Part shown: piece by piece, positions 1 to 10,405 of the stretch
How positions within the stretch are numbered: the stretch's first letter is position 1
Layout of the letters: the number at the start of each line of letters is the position of its first letter
Assembly: GCA_020631575.1 (NCBI GenBank)
Contig: JAHDGX010000008.1
Span: 1 to 25,524, forward strand
Source of the DNA: Candidatus Altimarinota bacterium
Lineage (GTDB): Bacteria > Patescibacteriota > Gracilibacteria > BD1-5 > UBA6164
Length of the DNA: 25,524 nt
Direction: 5' to 3'
Notes under the pieces: generated by a model
Seen by the model: the letters and a program-made list of their open reading frames with translations, nothing else
Told to the model about the DNA's origin: nothing
Databases searched by the model: none
Position numbers and translations under genes: made by a program

Positions 1-13
1 TACTATATCTCAG

Positions 14-48
14 TACAATTATGGCTTAGTAAAATCTAAGCATTTTTT
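14..48 (+). promoter_or_regulatory. uvrA leader: -10-like box and terminator-like hairpin touching the start codon
   Basis: A TACAAT box lies at 14-19. It is followed by a 6-bp perfect stem, GCTTAG at 24-29 and CTAAGC at 36-41, with loop TAAAAT. An A and six T come next, and the uvrA ATG follows at once at 49. Hairpin plus T-run has the form of an intrinsic terminator. It may end an upstream transcript that lies outside the window, or attenuate uvrA. The stem is short, so its strength is uncertain, and the promoter reading is only inference. Confidence 0.4.
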
Positions 49-2889
49 ATGTCAAAATTTCTAGAAGTTCGTGGAGCAAAGACTCATAATCTCAAAAATG
101 TAAGTGTAAAAATACCCAAGAATACCTTAACCGTTATCACGGGTTTGTCTGGATCAGGAAAGTCTTCCCTCGCGTTTTCGACGATTTATTCTATTGGGCA
201 ACAAAAATACTTAGAGAGTCTTTCAAGCTACGCGAGAATGTTTGTATGAAATTCAAAAGACGAGGCTTTATATGATGAGATAACAGGACTCTCCCCTACA
301 ATTTCTATTGATCAAAAGACAACTAATAGAAATCCTCGAAGTACTGTTGGAACAATCACAGAAATATATGATTACTATAAATTACTATATTTAAATATAG
401 GTGATAGAAAGTGTGTCAGCTGTGGAGATCCAATCAAAAAAGATTCTATCAAGGATGTAGTGAACTATGTAGAATCTCTTGGAGAAGGAAGTAAATATAT
501 GATAGTCTGTCCGTTTTTAGAGTGAAAAAAAGATCTGGATGTCGAAAAAATTAAGAAAGAAGTACTTGATGCTGGATTTATAAGATTTCTTTTAAATGGC
601 ATTGAGTATAATGTAAATACTGATTTTGATATACCAAATAAAGACATAAAAATAGAGATTGTTGTAGACAGGCTTGTAGTAAAGGACTTTTCATGAGAAG
701 ATAATACAGATATTAAAAGACTGAAAGATAGTGTTCTTGTTGCATACAAGCATGGTAATGGAAGGCTTGGAATAGTAGAAGCATCTGAGAAATGAACAAA
801 ACAAGACTTTTCGAATATTTTTGTATGTAGTAATTGTGGACATGTTCCTGAAAAACTCACTATATCCTCTTTTAGTTTCAACTCACATGCAGGAGCTTGT
901 CCCGATTGTCATGGCCTATGAGAAAAGATGGTTTTTCTTGAAGAATCAATCGTAAATCCGAATCTGACTCTTGCAGAAGGAGCTATCCTTCCCCCATGAT
1001 TTGGAAATTATTTCATAGCTCAACTCTGAGCTGTATCTGCAGCTCATAATCTTAGAATAGATGTTCCCTATGGTAAACTCTCAAGAGAAGAAAAGGATAT
1101 AGCTCTCTATGGTACATGAAACCAGCAGTACTCTGTTTCATATGTAAATGAGTGAGGAAGAAAGAATACTTATAACTCAAAATTCGAATGAGCTATAACA
1201 ACCCTTACACGTAGATATTATGATGGATGAGTAGAACATGGACACTATGACGACTATGTGACAAATATAGAGTGTCCTTCTTGTGATGGCTACAGACTAT
1301 GAAAAGAGACCTTGAGTGTATACCTATCTGGACTTCATATTGGACAATTGTGATCAATGAATATATCTCAGTCACAAGAGTTTTTTGAAAAATTATCTCT
1401 CAGCTCAGAGCAAAGCAAAGTGGCTGGTAAGGTAATGAAAAATATAAAAGAAAGACTTGAGTTTTTAGAGGGGGTTTGACTCTCGTATATGACGCTTTCT
1501 CGTAAGGCAAATACACTTTCAGGATGAGAAGCCCAGAGGATTCGTCTTGCCACACAGATATGAGTAAAACTTGAAGGAATAATTTATATACTAGATGAGC
1601 CATCAATTGGCCTACATCCTCGTGACAATGATATGCTTATTGAAAACTTAAAAAAGCTTCGTGACGTTGGGAATACTCTTATAGTTGTAGAACACGATGA
1701 AGATATTATGAGGGAATCAGATCATATTATAGACATATGACCTTGAGCATGAATCCATGGAGGACGCATTATAGCTGAGGGGAGTTTTGATGAGATATGT
1801 AAAAATAAATCATCAGTTACATGACCATATCTCAGTTGAGATAAACAAGTAGTATTGGAGACAAATGAAAGAGACAAAAGTCTATTTCTTACTGTAGAAT
1901 GAGCTTCTCATCACAATCTTAAAAATATAGATGTCCACTTTCCTATATGAAACCTAACTGTTGTGACAGGAGTTTCATGATCTTGAAAATCCTCTCTCGT
2001 AAATGACATACTCGCAAATCATCTCGCAAATACACTTAATAGAGCGAGTAAAACGGTATGAGAGCATAAGAAAATAACAGGAACGGAGCATTTTGACAAA
2101 GTACTCGTTATAGATCAATCTCCTATCTGAAAGACTCCTCGTTCAAATCCTGCAACGTACACAGGAGTATTTACGTTTATCAGAGAAGTGTTTGCTCAGA
2201 GTTATGATGCAAAGCTTCGATGATATGCTCCAGGAAGATTCTCTTTTAACACTCGAGATGGAAGATGTCCTGATTGTGACGGAGACGGTGTAAAAAAGAT
2301 AGAAATGCATTTTCTCCCACCAGTATACACTACTTGTGAATCATGTGATGGAAAGAGGTTTAATCCTGAAACCTTGGAGATAAAGTTTAAGTGAAAAACC
2401 ATAGCAGATGTTTTGTCTTTTACCGTTGAAGAAGCAAGGGATTTTTTCCATGCGCACCCGAGAATACTCAAGGTACTCGATGTTCTTGATAAAGTATGAC
2501 TTTGATATATTGGTCTTGGACAATCATCGACAACACTCTCATGATGAGAAGCTCAAAGAATTAAACTTGCTACAGAGCTCTCAAAGAGATCAAGTTCAAA
2601 AACCATTTATATACTTGATGAACCAACGACAGGACTTCATTTCCAGGATATAGAGAAACTCTTACACATACTTCACTCTCTCGTAGATAAGGGGAATACT
2701 ATAATAGTGATAGAACATAATATGAATATTATTCTCAATGCAGATCATATTATAGACATTGGGGCAGAGGGCTGAGACCAGTGATGAGATCTTGTGATAG
2801 CATGAGATATAGAGGAAGTGAAAAAATGTAAAAAGAGTTATACTGGACAAGCAATCATGAAGTATTTAGATAGCTTTAAAAAGAAATAA
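49..2889 (+). CDS. uvrA: UvrABC system protein A (excinuclease ABC subunit A)
   Basis: UvrA is the damage-sensing ATPase of nucleotide excision repair; it loads UvrB on damaged DNA in the cytoplasm. Read with TGA as Gly the gene gives 946 residues, the normal family length. The first P-loop GLSGSGKS is at about residues 32-39 and the second, GVSGSGKSS, at about 641-649, where two glycines are TGA. Both ABC signatures read SGGEAQR, the second near residue 830 with both glycines as TGA. Zinc-finger CxxC pairs (CVSCG, CSNCG, CPDCHG, CESCDG) and the motif NPRSTVGT are present. ILDEP Walker B segments follow each signature. Start 49 gives the canonical N-terminus (FLEVRGAKTHNLKNV). The stop codon overlaps the murB start by one base. 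Under the standard code it would look like a fragmented pseudogene; every TGA sits where homologues carry Gly or tolerate it. Confidence 0.97.
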
Positions 2890-3779
2890 TGGATATTCTG
2901 AGTAAAAATGTAGATATAACTCATCTTTCTAACTATCAAACACCAGCAAAAGCTCAGTGGTATTTTGAGCTTTCTTGAGAAGATGATATAGACAAACTCT
3001 CTGAAATAGTCTCTTGGTCTAAAGAAGAAAACATACCCATATTGTGGGTTTCTTGAGGGACAAACATGCTTTTTGCATTTGATGTGTATGAATGAATTGT
3101 CGTCAAGAATTCACTTGTATGATGGACATACGATGAAAACTCAAAGATTTTAGAGAGTTACTGAAGTGAAGGTATTTGGAGTATTGCAGAGAGCTTAGAG
3201 GAGGATTATTGACAAGACTTATGGCATAGATTTATTGGACTTCCTGGGAGTATTGCAGGAGCTATATATGGAAACGCAGGTTGTTTTGGTCTTGAAACAG
3301 AAAACAATTTTGTGAGTTGTAGAGTCTTAGGCCTAGAGTCTTGACAGGAAAGTATAATCCAAAAGAAAGATATGGACTTTAGTTATAGGAGCTCTGTACT
3401 GAAAGAAACAAAAAAACATTTTATTATATCGGCTATATTTGATCTTTCTGAGAAAATAGAAAAATACCATAGCGATGTGGACAATATTGATTTCCGTGAA
3501 AACAAACAACCTAAGTGAAATAGCTGTGGAAGTTTCTTTAAAAACCCCAGTAGAGAACAATCAGCTTGATTCTTAATAGAGCAGGTATGACTCAAGGGAA
3601 AAGAAATATGATGAGCAATGTTTTCAGATATTCACGCAAATTTTTTGATGAATACATGAGATGCTTCACATCAGGATATGCTACATCTCATAGAAATGGC
3701 TAAAAAGAGAGTAAAAGAAGAATTTAATATAGATCTTATAAATGAGGTGCAAATAATAACTAATACAAAAAATGATTAA
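2889..3779 (+). CDS. murB: UDP-N-acetylenolpyruvoylglucosamine reductase
   Basis: MurB is the FAD- and NADPH-dependent reductase that makes UDP-N-acetylmuramate, the second committed step of peptidoglycan synthesis, in the cytoplasm. The 296-residue product shows the FAD-binding pattern SGGTNML near residues 55-61, GLPGSIAGA followed by GNAGCFG, then NSCGSFFKNP carrying the catalytic serine. The C-terminal block AGFLIEQVGLKGKEIGGAMFS continues into HANFLMNTGDA. Several of these glycines (in SGGTN, GLKG and GGA) are TGA. The ATG at 2889 shares its A with the uvrA TAA stop, so the two genes are translationally linked. The end overlaps the next small gene by eight bases. Its presence means the cell makes at least some peptidoglycan precursors. 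Confidence 0.95.
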
Positions 3780-4065
3780 GATTAATAACATTTCTGTTTT
3801 TTTAAAAGCAATACTTATTTTACTCGGAGTAATTTATGTTTGCTTTGATGTGTTTCATTATTTTTATCCTGGAAATTATTGTGCTCCTCTGAGCAGAAAT
3901 GTTATAGAAAACAGTAAAGAAGATATAAAGTATTCTCGCAGATGTGTTATGACATGACTCTGTGAAATAGCAGAAGAAAAATCTATAGTAATAACTCAGT
4001 GATGAGAGAAGCAGAAGAATTTTATATGTATAAGAAAAATACCAGCATGAGTATGGAGATGGTAA
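3772..4065 (+). CDS. small single-span membrane protein, unknown function
   Basis: This is a 97-residue protein when TGA is read as Gly; the TGA codons at 3955, two in tandem near 4000 and one near 4050 are internal, and TAA ends it. A hydrophobic segment at about residues 8-30 (FLKAILILLGVIYVCFDVF) predicts one membrane helix or an uncleaved signal anchor. The remainder contains five cysteines spread over 60 residues and ends in AGVWRW. The start overlaps the murB end by eight bases, and the end overlaps the downstream pseudouridine synthase start. This packing and a single open frame through four TGA codons support a real gene. I do not recognise a family. It may be a lineage-specific envelope protein or simply a translational coupler. 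Confidence 0.6.
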
Positions 4066-4763
4066 GGCTACAGAAATTTATGAGTCAATCGTGAATTTGC
4101 TCAAGAAGGAGGGCAGAAAAGTATATTGAGAATGGAGAAGTTTTTGTAAATGGTGAACCGGCACAGATTTGACAGTCTATTAACCCAGAAATAGACACTG
4201 TGACCTTGGGGAAATGAGCTCAGTTGGGCCAGCAAGAGTATGTATATTATATATATAATAAACCTCGATGAATAGAGACTACATGTGCTCAAAGAGAAGG
4301 AAAATCTATAGTAGATGTTATAAATATTCCACAGAGAGTATTTCCAGTTTGAAGATTAGATAAAGATTCGACAGGGCTAATAATGCTTACAAATGATGGG
4401 AGAATGACGAACTATCTTACACATCCCCGTTATGGACATGAAAAAGAATATGTTGTTGAAACTTTCGGCCCTATTAGTGATGATCAGCTAAATAAGATGA
4501 GTAGGGGGGTTTTAGTGTTATGAAAATGGACAAAAAAGTGTAGAGTAGACAGATTGGCAGCTTGAAAGTTCTCTATTGTGCTTACAGAATGAAGGAATAG
4601 GCAGATAAGAAGAATGGTAGAAGAGGTTTGATCTAAGGTAAAAAAATTAAAGAGAATACGTATTCAAACACTTGAATTGTGAAAACTAAGAGAATGAGAG
4701 TGTAAAATACTTAATAAAAAAGATAGAAAGTTACTTTTTGAATCAATAGGCTTAGCAATCTAA
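4047..4763 (+). CDS. RsuA/RluB-family rRNA pseudouridine synthase
   Basis: The enzyme isomerises a uridine in ribosomal RNA to pseudouridine. The 238-residue product has an N-terminal S4 RNA-binding domain (VRLQKFMSQSGICSRRRAEK, about residues 5-24, then VNGEPAQIGQ). The catalytic core follows, with PVGRLDKDSTGLIMLTNDG carrying the catalytic Asp of the GRLDxxSxGL motif, then THPRYGHEKEYVV and the typical EGRNRQIRRMVEEVG. That length and architecture fit RluB or RsuA; which uridine it targets cannot be read from the sequence. Three in-frame ATGs (4047, 4053, 4059) are possible starts. I use the first; the S4 domain begins just after the third. It overlaps the preceding small gene by up to 19 bases, and its TAA overlaps the convergent minus-strand gene by four bases. 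Confidence 0.9.
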
Positions 4764-5428
4764 GAACTCAATTTTTTAATAAGAATTATTTCAGTTCTTA
4801 TAGATATAATGATACTTTTAAAATATTCTTTCATTTGGTCGCGAGATCAGAAATTAATATTTCAAAATTTTGATATTTTTTCGTCTTGATCACGGAGCCT
4901 AATTAGGCTTCTGACAATTTCTTTTTCAGATTCGTTGAGTATCGATTTTCTGGAAAGCTTGTCTGTAATTCTTTGAATTATATTTCTAAGTATAGGAGAT
5001 ATTTTTTTCCCAATGGTATCATATGTCTCTTGCTCTCTCATTATTTTTTGTTTGTAGAGAAGGATTTCCTGGTCTAAGTATATTTTCATCTTGTTGTTCA
5101 ATATCTTCAAGTCACTTATAGCAGCAGTAATAATGTCTTGATACTGATTAGAGGGTGTTCATCCATTGATAACCTTAGAGACATCTTTTTTTATTTCACT
5201 TATATTTCTGTTGAAACTTGATACAACTTCAGAGTTTTCAATTTCATATTTTGCAAAAAGACTGTTAATTTGTCTCTTGTAATCGTCTACATAATCTAAT
5301 AGTAGTTGTACTGATGAAGAAGAAGGAAAAGCTTCTGAGTCTTGAGTTGCTCAGTAACTGAGTACTGTAAGTTGATTTGCACTCAAAACTAATACGAATA
5401 AGATAGAAATGTATTTAAAAATTTTCAT
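4760..5428 (-). CDS. exported helical protein, unknown function
   Basis: Read with TGA as Gly this gives 222 residues. It opens with a typical signal peptide: KIFKY, a hydrophobic stretch ISILFVLVLSANQLTVLS, then a polar YGATQDSEA, so export across the cytoplasmic membrane is likely. The mature part has no cysteines that I can see and is rich in Lys, Glu, Ile and Leu with heptad-like spacing (for example QEILLYKQKIMREQETYDTI), suggesting long helices or a coiled coil. The standard code would stop it at 4862; the frame continues to TAG at 4760, adding 35 residues. It is convergent with the pseudouridine synthase gene (four-base overlap) and divergent from dinG (97-bp gap). I recognise no family. 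Role may be periplasmic or surface structural. Confidence 0.65.
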
Positions 5429-5525
5429 ATAGTAGCTGGTGTAAAACTTATATATCAGTATACCAGAGAGGTATACATTGCAAATTTTTTTATAGTTTTT
5501 CTCTTTTATATTTTTCTACTATAAT

Positions 5526-8150
5526 ATGTTTATTGTTCTCGATCTAGAAACTACAGGCCTATCAGCGAAAGATGATGAAATTATTGATATTGCTCTTGTA
5601 AAAATTAATAGAGAGGATTTTTTAGAGGTAGATAGATATACTACCTTTATAAGGCCAAACGCATCAATTCCTGCTTTAATATCACAAATCACAAATATAT
5701 TTGACGATGATGTAGAAGATGCTCCTCGCTTTTCTGATATATCAGATGATGTTCAGGATTTTATAGAAGGATACCCAATTATTGGTCATAATATTATTTT
5801 CGATATTAGATTTTTAGAGTCACATGGAATTGATACTTCTAAGAACCCCAGCATAGATACTTTTTTTCTTGCCAACTTTTTATGTTTTGATGAGAAATCG
5901 TTAAATTTATGATATTTATGTGAAGTTTTTTCTATTCCACTTGAGTCGGCTCATAGGGCTCTTGATGACACACTTGCAACAGTAAAACTTTTTAAACATC
6001 TTATAAAAAAAATGCAAGATCTCTCCTATCCTCATACGTGATATCTGGAGATGTTATTTTCCTGCTGTTCAGACTCAGGGGTTAGAATTTTGAGAGATGA
6101 GTATCTCAGAGATACTTATAAAACATTTTCACAAGAAGAGTTTATTGCTTCGTATGTATCAATGTTAAAAGAAAATAAGCCTGACAATAGTGACAAAAAC
6201 ATTCACTATAATACAGTAGATATTGATTCATTTCTTCAGTCAATTGAGGGGTTTGAGTCTCGAGAGAGCCAAAAGATTATGATGGACAAGGTGGACAAAA
6301 ATTTTGAAAAATGAGGAAAGCTGCTCATAGAAGCAGGAACATGAACCTGAAAGACTTTTGCATATCTTCTTCCAGCGATCGCACATTCCTTGCGTTTTGG
6401 AGAACCGGTACATATTTCTACAAGCACTAAGGCTCTTCAGGATCAAATATATTATAAGGATTTGAGTTTTTTATCTGAAAAATACCCACAAGTATTTAGT
6501 TATACAAAACTGAAGGGAAAAAGGAACTATCTTTCTGTTATGAATACTATAGATTTTATAGATTCCAAAGATCTCTCAAGTCCAGGTGTTTGTTCTTTTA
6601 TATTAAAAATTATCTTTTGGTCCGCATTTACTGATTTTTGAGAATTGGACGAACTTCAATTTTATGGAGAAGAATATTCTTTTTTATCTGAAATTAACGC
6701 TTGAAGTAGCTTTGTATTTGATGAATCAAATGTGTATCGTGAGTTAGAGTTTTCTTTTCGAGCGAGGAAAAGGGCGAAGGCTGCAAACATAATTATTACA
6801 AATAATCATATTTTATTTCAAGATATAATTTCTGAAGGAAGTCTACTTTGATGAGTGAAGAACCTTGTGTTAGATGAGGCTCATTCTTTAGAAGATATCT
6901 TAACTCAGTCATTAAAGAAGACTCTTTGATTCGACTCTATAAAAAAGTTAATTGAAAAAATTGAAAAAAAACAACAAAAATACCATATAGCATCAGATGT
7001 CTTTTCAACCCAAAGAGTACAATGTTTGTTTGATGCCGCTGAGTTATTCTCGATTATCGAATGAGTAATATTTTCAAACTTTTCTCTTACAGCTCGATAT
7101 AAAAATCTTCTTTTAGAGTATGATTTTTTTGACCAAAATCCTGAATTATCTCTTCTTTCAGATAAGGTTTACCACACTCTACAAGTACTGAAACAAGATG
7201 TTGTGACATCTCACGATGATGCTGAAAAATGGTTTTCTCAAGAATTGCAAGAACTTGATTACATGTCTTTATTTCTTCAGTCGTTCTTTGGAAAAACCGA
7301 CTTCCATGAAAATATATATTATGCGTCGCATGATGATTCTAAAGGAACACTAATTCACTCTACCCTACTCAGGCCCTGAAAATTTCTTCAGGCTCATCTT
7401 TGGAATAATCTGGAGAGTGTTGTGTTGACAAGTGCGACGCTACAAATGCAAGAGGATTTTTCATATATTAGCTCTATGTTATCCCTTGAGGGGTTTGAGA
7501 AGTTCATTTTAGAGTCAGACTTTGATTATTCTCAACAGGCATTATTATTTATACCTAACAACTTATGAAGTATAAAAGATAATATAGATCAAACTTGTAA
7601 GTTTTTGCAAGAGTTTTTTCATACAGTTTGATGAAATACTTTGGTGCTTTTTACAGCATTTACATTTATTAGAGAAGTATATTCTCAGCTAAAGATAGAG
7701 TTAGAAAGATCAGGGACACATTTACTAGCTCAATGAGTAAGTGGAAGTAAGCATAAACAAATAGATTTTTTTAAGAAGAATTCACATCATTCTATCCTTT
7801 TAGGGACAGATACTTTTTGGGAATGAATAGATATTCCCTGAGAAGATCTACAATACTTAATAATTCATAAGATACCCTTTGCTGTGCCAAGTGATCCAAT
7901 TTTTAAAGCTCGATCTAAATTGGTAGAGGATAGTTTTAATGATTACGCTATCCCAAAAGCCATATTAAAGCTCAAACAGTGATTCTGAAGACTCATAAGG
8001 ACAAAGAGCGATACTTGAATTGTTGTTTTTCTTGATGATAGGATAACAAAAACACGTTGGTGAGAGCGGTTTTATGATAGTTTCCCTTCAAATATAAAAA
8101 CAAGGATTGGAAATAGTGAGAAACTTCTCGATATTTTAGCTAGGAAATAG
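5526..8150 (+). CDS. dinG: DinG-type ATP-dependent helicase with N-terminal DEDDh exonuclease domain
   Basis: The 874-residue protein joins a 3'-5' exonuclease domain to an XPD/DinG-like superfamily 2 helicase, as in DinG of Firmicutes. The exonuclease motifs are LDLETTG (Asp6, Glu8), GHNIIFD (Asp93) and AHRALDDT (His143, Asp147), so all five catalytic residues of the DEDDh class are present. The helicase has EAGTGTGKT near residues 269-277 (two glycines are TGA), a DEAH box at 450-453, TSATL, GTDTFWEGIDIPG and GFGRLIRT (motif VI). I do not see an evident four-cysteine iron-sulfur cluster between motifs I and II, consistent with the exonuclease-containing type. Known roles are in unwinding or degrading R-loops and damaged DNA. 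The start gives MFIVLDLETTG, so it cannot lie downstream. The stop is TAG. Confidence 0.93.
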
Positions 8151-8186
8151 TTAAAAAATATTTCCTCTAAAGTAAAGGCTAAAGCT

Positions 8187-8215
8187 TTGGTAAATATCTA
8201 AAAAAATGATATTAT
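8187..8215 (+). promoter_or_regulatory. probable sigma70-type promoter of the pilus assembly operon
   Basis: TTGGTA at 8187-8192 and TATTAT at 8210-8215 are separated by exactly 17 bases. They lie in the 93-base gap between the dinG stop and the next start at 8244, giving a predicted leader of about 20 bases. Chance matches are common in AT-rich DNA. Confidence 0.45.
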
Positions 8216-8243
8216 TAAAGAGTTATTTTTAAGCTATAAGCAA

Positions 8244-9104
8244 ATGGCACAAGAAAATCCTGAAAATCTTAAAAAAAGTCCAAGTGAGGAGAATATTTTT
8301 GACGAATTTACAAATTCAGAAGAAATACGAAAAGAGATCGCGCAGTCTGATATGAGCAGCGAGAAAGATATATATTTTTACCTTAAAAAAATATCGAGCG
8401 TCCTGCTAGTTCTAAACATTCTTACACTCTTATTTATACTCTTAGGAATGTTTTATATCTATGTTCAGAATGGTGAACAGAAGAAAGAGTATTCTTATCT
8501 TTCCCCAGTATGTAGTCTTTTCTTGGGGAGTAATGAATATTTTCCGAATACTTGTTATTGAGTAAGTGCACTTCTTTCTGAATACCAATCAAAACTTTGA
8601 GAAGAGACACAAAACCAAGTTACGACTATTCTTCCGTTATTATGACAAGTTTACAGTTTAGAAAACTTTAACCTTTCCAAAAAGGTGTCTTTTATACTAG
8701 AAAAATCTGAGAATAGACTGAGGGCAACAGAAATACTCAGTGAGTTTGATAGGATTAAGAATATATTTTCCCCAACTGATAAGTGAGAAATTGATTGCTA
8801 TGATATTACAATATCTGCTAGTATATTAGATGTTACTTGTGATAGTTACTCCTCAGACTGGAATACGGACATACTTACCGTGAATGATACAACACTCCTT
8901 TCCCTCCCAGGAGGAGGGACATCTATATCAAAGGCTAGTAGTTTTTTAAATTTCATAGAGAGTTATTCAAATTCTTCGTTTGAAGTAATAGAAAAGCCTA
9001 CTAAGTTTAATGCAGAGAATACACAAAAATCACCATATACACAAAAAACAACATTTCAATTTCAACTCTTATTCAAACAAAACAATATTTACAAGATTAA
9101 TTAA
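8244..9104 (+). CDS. bitopic membrane protein, possible PilN-like pilus assembly component
   Basis: The product is 286 residues with TGA as Gly. A charged cytoplasmic N-terminus of about 50 residues (rich in Glu, Ser and Lys) is followed by one strong membrane helix at about 52-75 (SVLLVLNILTLLFILLGMFY). The C-terminal 210 residues should lie outside the membrane and include several cysteines (VCSLF, TCYG, CYDI, VTCD). There is no family motif that I recognise. The topology and the place directly before a PilO-like gene, pilB and pilC match the inner-membrane alignment proteins PilN or GspL-C-like components. This is inference from position and topology only. The gene is five bases from the next one and follows a plausible promoter, so it likely opens the operon. 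Confidence 0.6.
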
Positions 9105-9109
9105 AGACT

Positions 9110-10399
9110 ATGAAGCTTACAAAACGAATGAAAAATTCTATATTACAAGGTATATCGTTTAGTGTGATATTTTTTGTAATACTTCTCTGAGTATTTTTTA
9201 TACTTATTTACCCTCAGATTACACAAATAGAAGAGAAAAAGAAAGAGTTCGCAAATACATTTCAAGACTTACAAACCATTAGTAAGGATTGATTGTGATT
9301 TACTGATTTTAAGTCAATTATACAGTCAAAAACAACGGATTCTTACATACGAAGTATTTTAATAAATATAGATAAAGGTTTTTTTGATCAAAATTTTACA
9401 AATACATGAACAACAAGCTATTTAGAGTATTTGAAAGAAAGAGAGCAGTATGTTCAAGAGAAAAAATCATCATCAGAATTTATTCGTAAAGAACAGAGTT
9501 TAGATCAGTTATTACCCACATATGATAAGGATAATTCATTCGCAGGTGAAGGATTAACAGATTTTTATTTTATTAATTCTATTGAAAATCTACTTTACAC
9601 GTTTAATTTGAGCTATATCTGAGATATAGGTGTAGGGGAACTTATTAATGTAGAGGAGGAACAGAACTCAGCCTCTTCATCGCAGCAATCAAATCAAGCG
9701 AATGAAGCAGGAGCTTCTTCTTTAATAGAGAATATATACAGAATTCCTATAAGTCTGAGTATAGAGGGGCAAAAATCAGACATAATAGACTTCTTACATT
9801 ATTTTGAAAATGTTTCAAGTGTATCTATATCAAATGAAGGGTTTAATGTATATGAAGATAGTTTTATTGGGAAAAGGATAGAATGATCAGCTCCGTCAGT
9901 AGACTATAATATATACGAAAACCAACTTGCTGATATCTCTTCTGTTCAGATTAGGGATTATCCTGATAGTTCATCACTACAAACAGAAGGTTTGATAGCT
10001 GCCATGAAATGACCACAATCAAAAGAAAAACTTGATATAGAGATAGAAATATCTTTTTATGTAGCATGAGTGCCAAGCTATAAGATGCAGACTTTAATTC
10101 AGGAGTTTATTCAGAAACAAAAAGAGTTGTGAGCTAAAATAAAACAGAATGCTCAAAAATATTCTACTCAAAAATATAAATACAGTGATGATAGTAATAG
10201 TCTTGTTGCAATTCAGAAAATCGAATCACTAAGTCTGCTGATGCTATCTTTTGATGATGAGGTAAAAAAGATAAGTCCAAAGTTGTGAAAACTAGATGAA
10301 ATAGAGCTTTTGTATGAACAAGTCCTTGAGCTTGCAAATAAACTTGATAGAATCGAGTCTTATTATAATCAGCAGTTAGAAATACTTACAAAACAATAA
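9110..10399 (+). CDS. bitopic coiled-coil membrane protein, possible PilO-like pilus assembly component
   Basis: A 429-residue product with a short basic N-terminus (KLTKRMKNS), one membrane helix at about residues 14-36, then a helical, charged stretch (QITQIEEKKKEFANTFQDL). This is the layout of PilO/GspM proteins, which form a transmembrane dimer with PilN. An Asn/Gln/Ser-rich linker (EEEQNSASSSQQSNQANE) precedes a region with alternating beta and helix character (RIPISLSIEGQKSDIIDFLHYFEN), reminiscent of the ferredoxin-like fold of PilO. The C-terminus is again coiled-coil-like. It is about twice the usual PilO length (about 200 residues), so if homologous it is expanded. Assignment rests on topology and on the position six bases before pilB; a direct similarity search was not possible. 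Confidence 0.6.
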
Positions 10400-10405
10400 T
10401 CAAAT

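Noticed and set aside
5520..5525. Perfect TATAAT immediately before the dinG ATG as a promoter
   Set aside because: Transcription would start inside the exonuclease motif region, after the only possible start codon; the string is noted only as a start-context motif.
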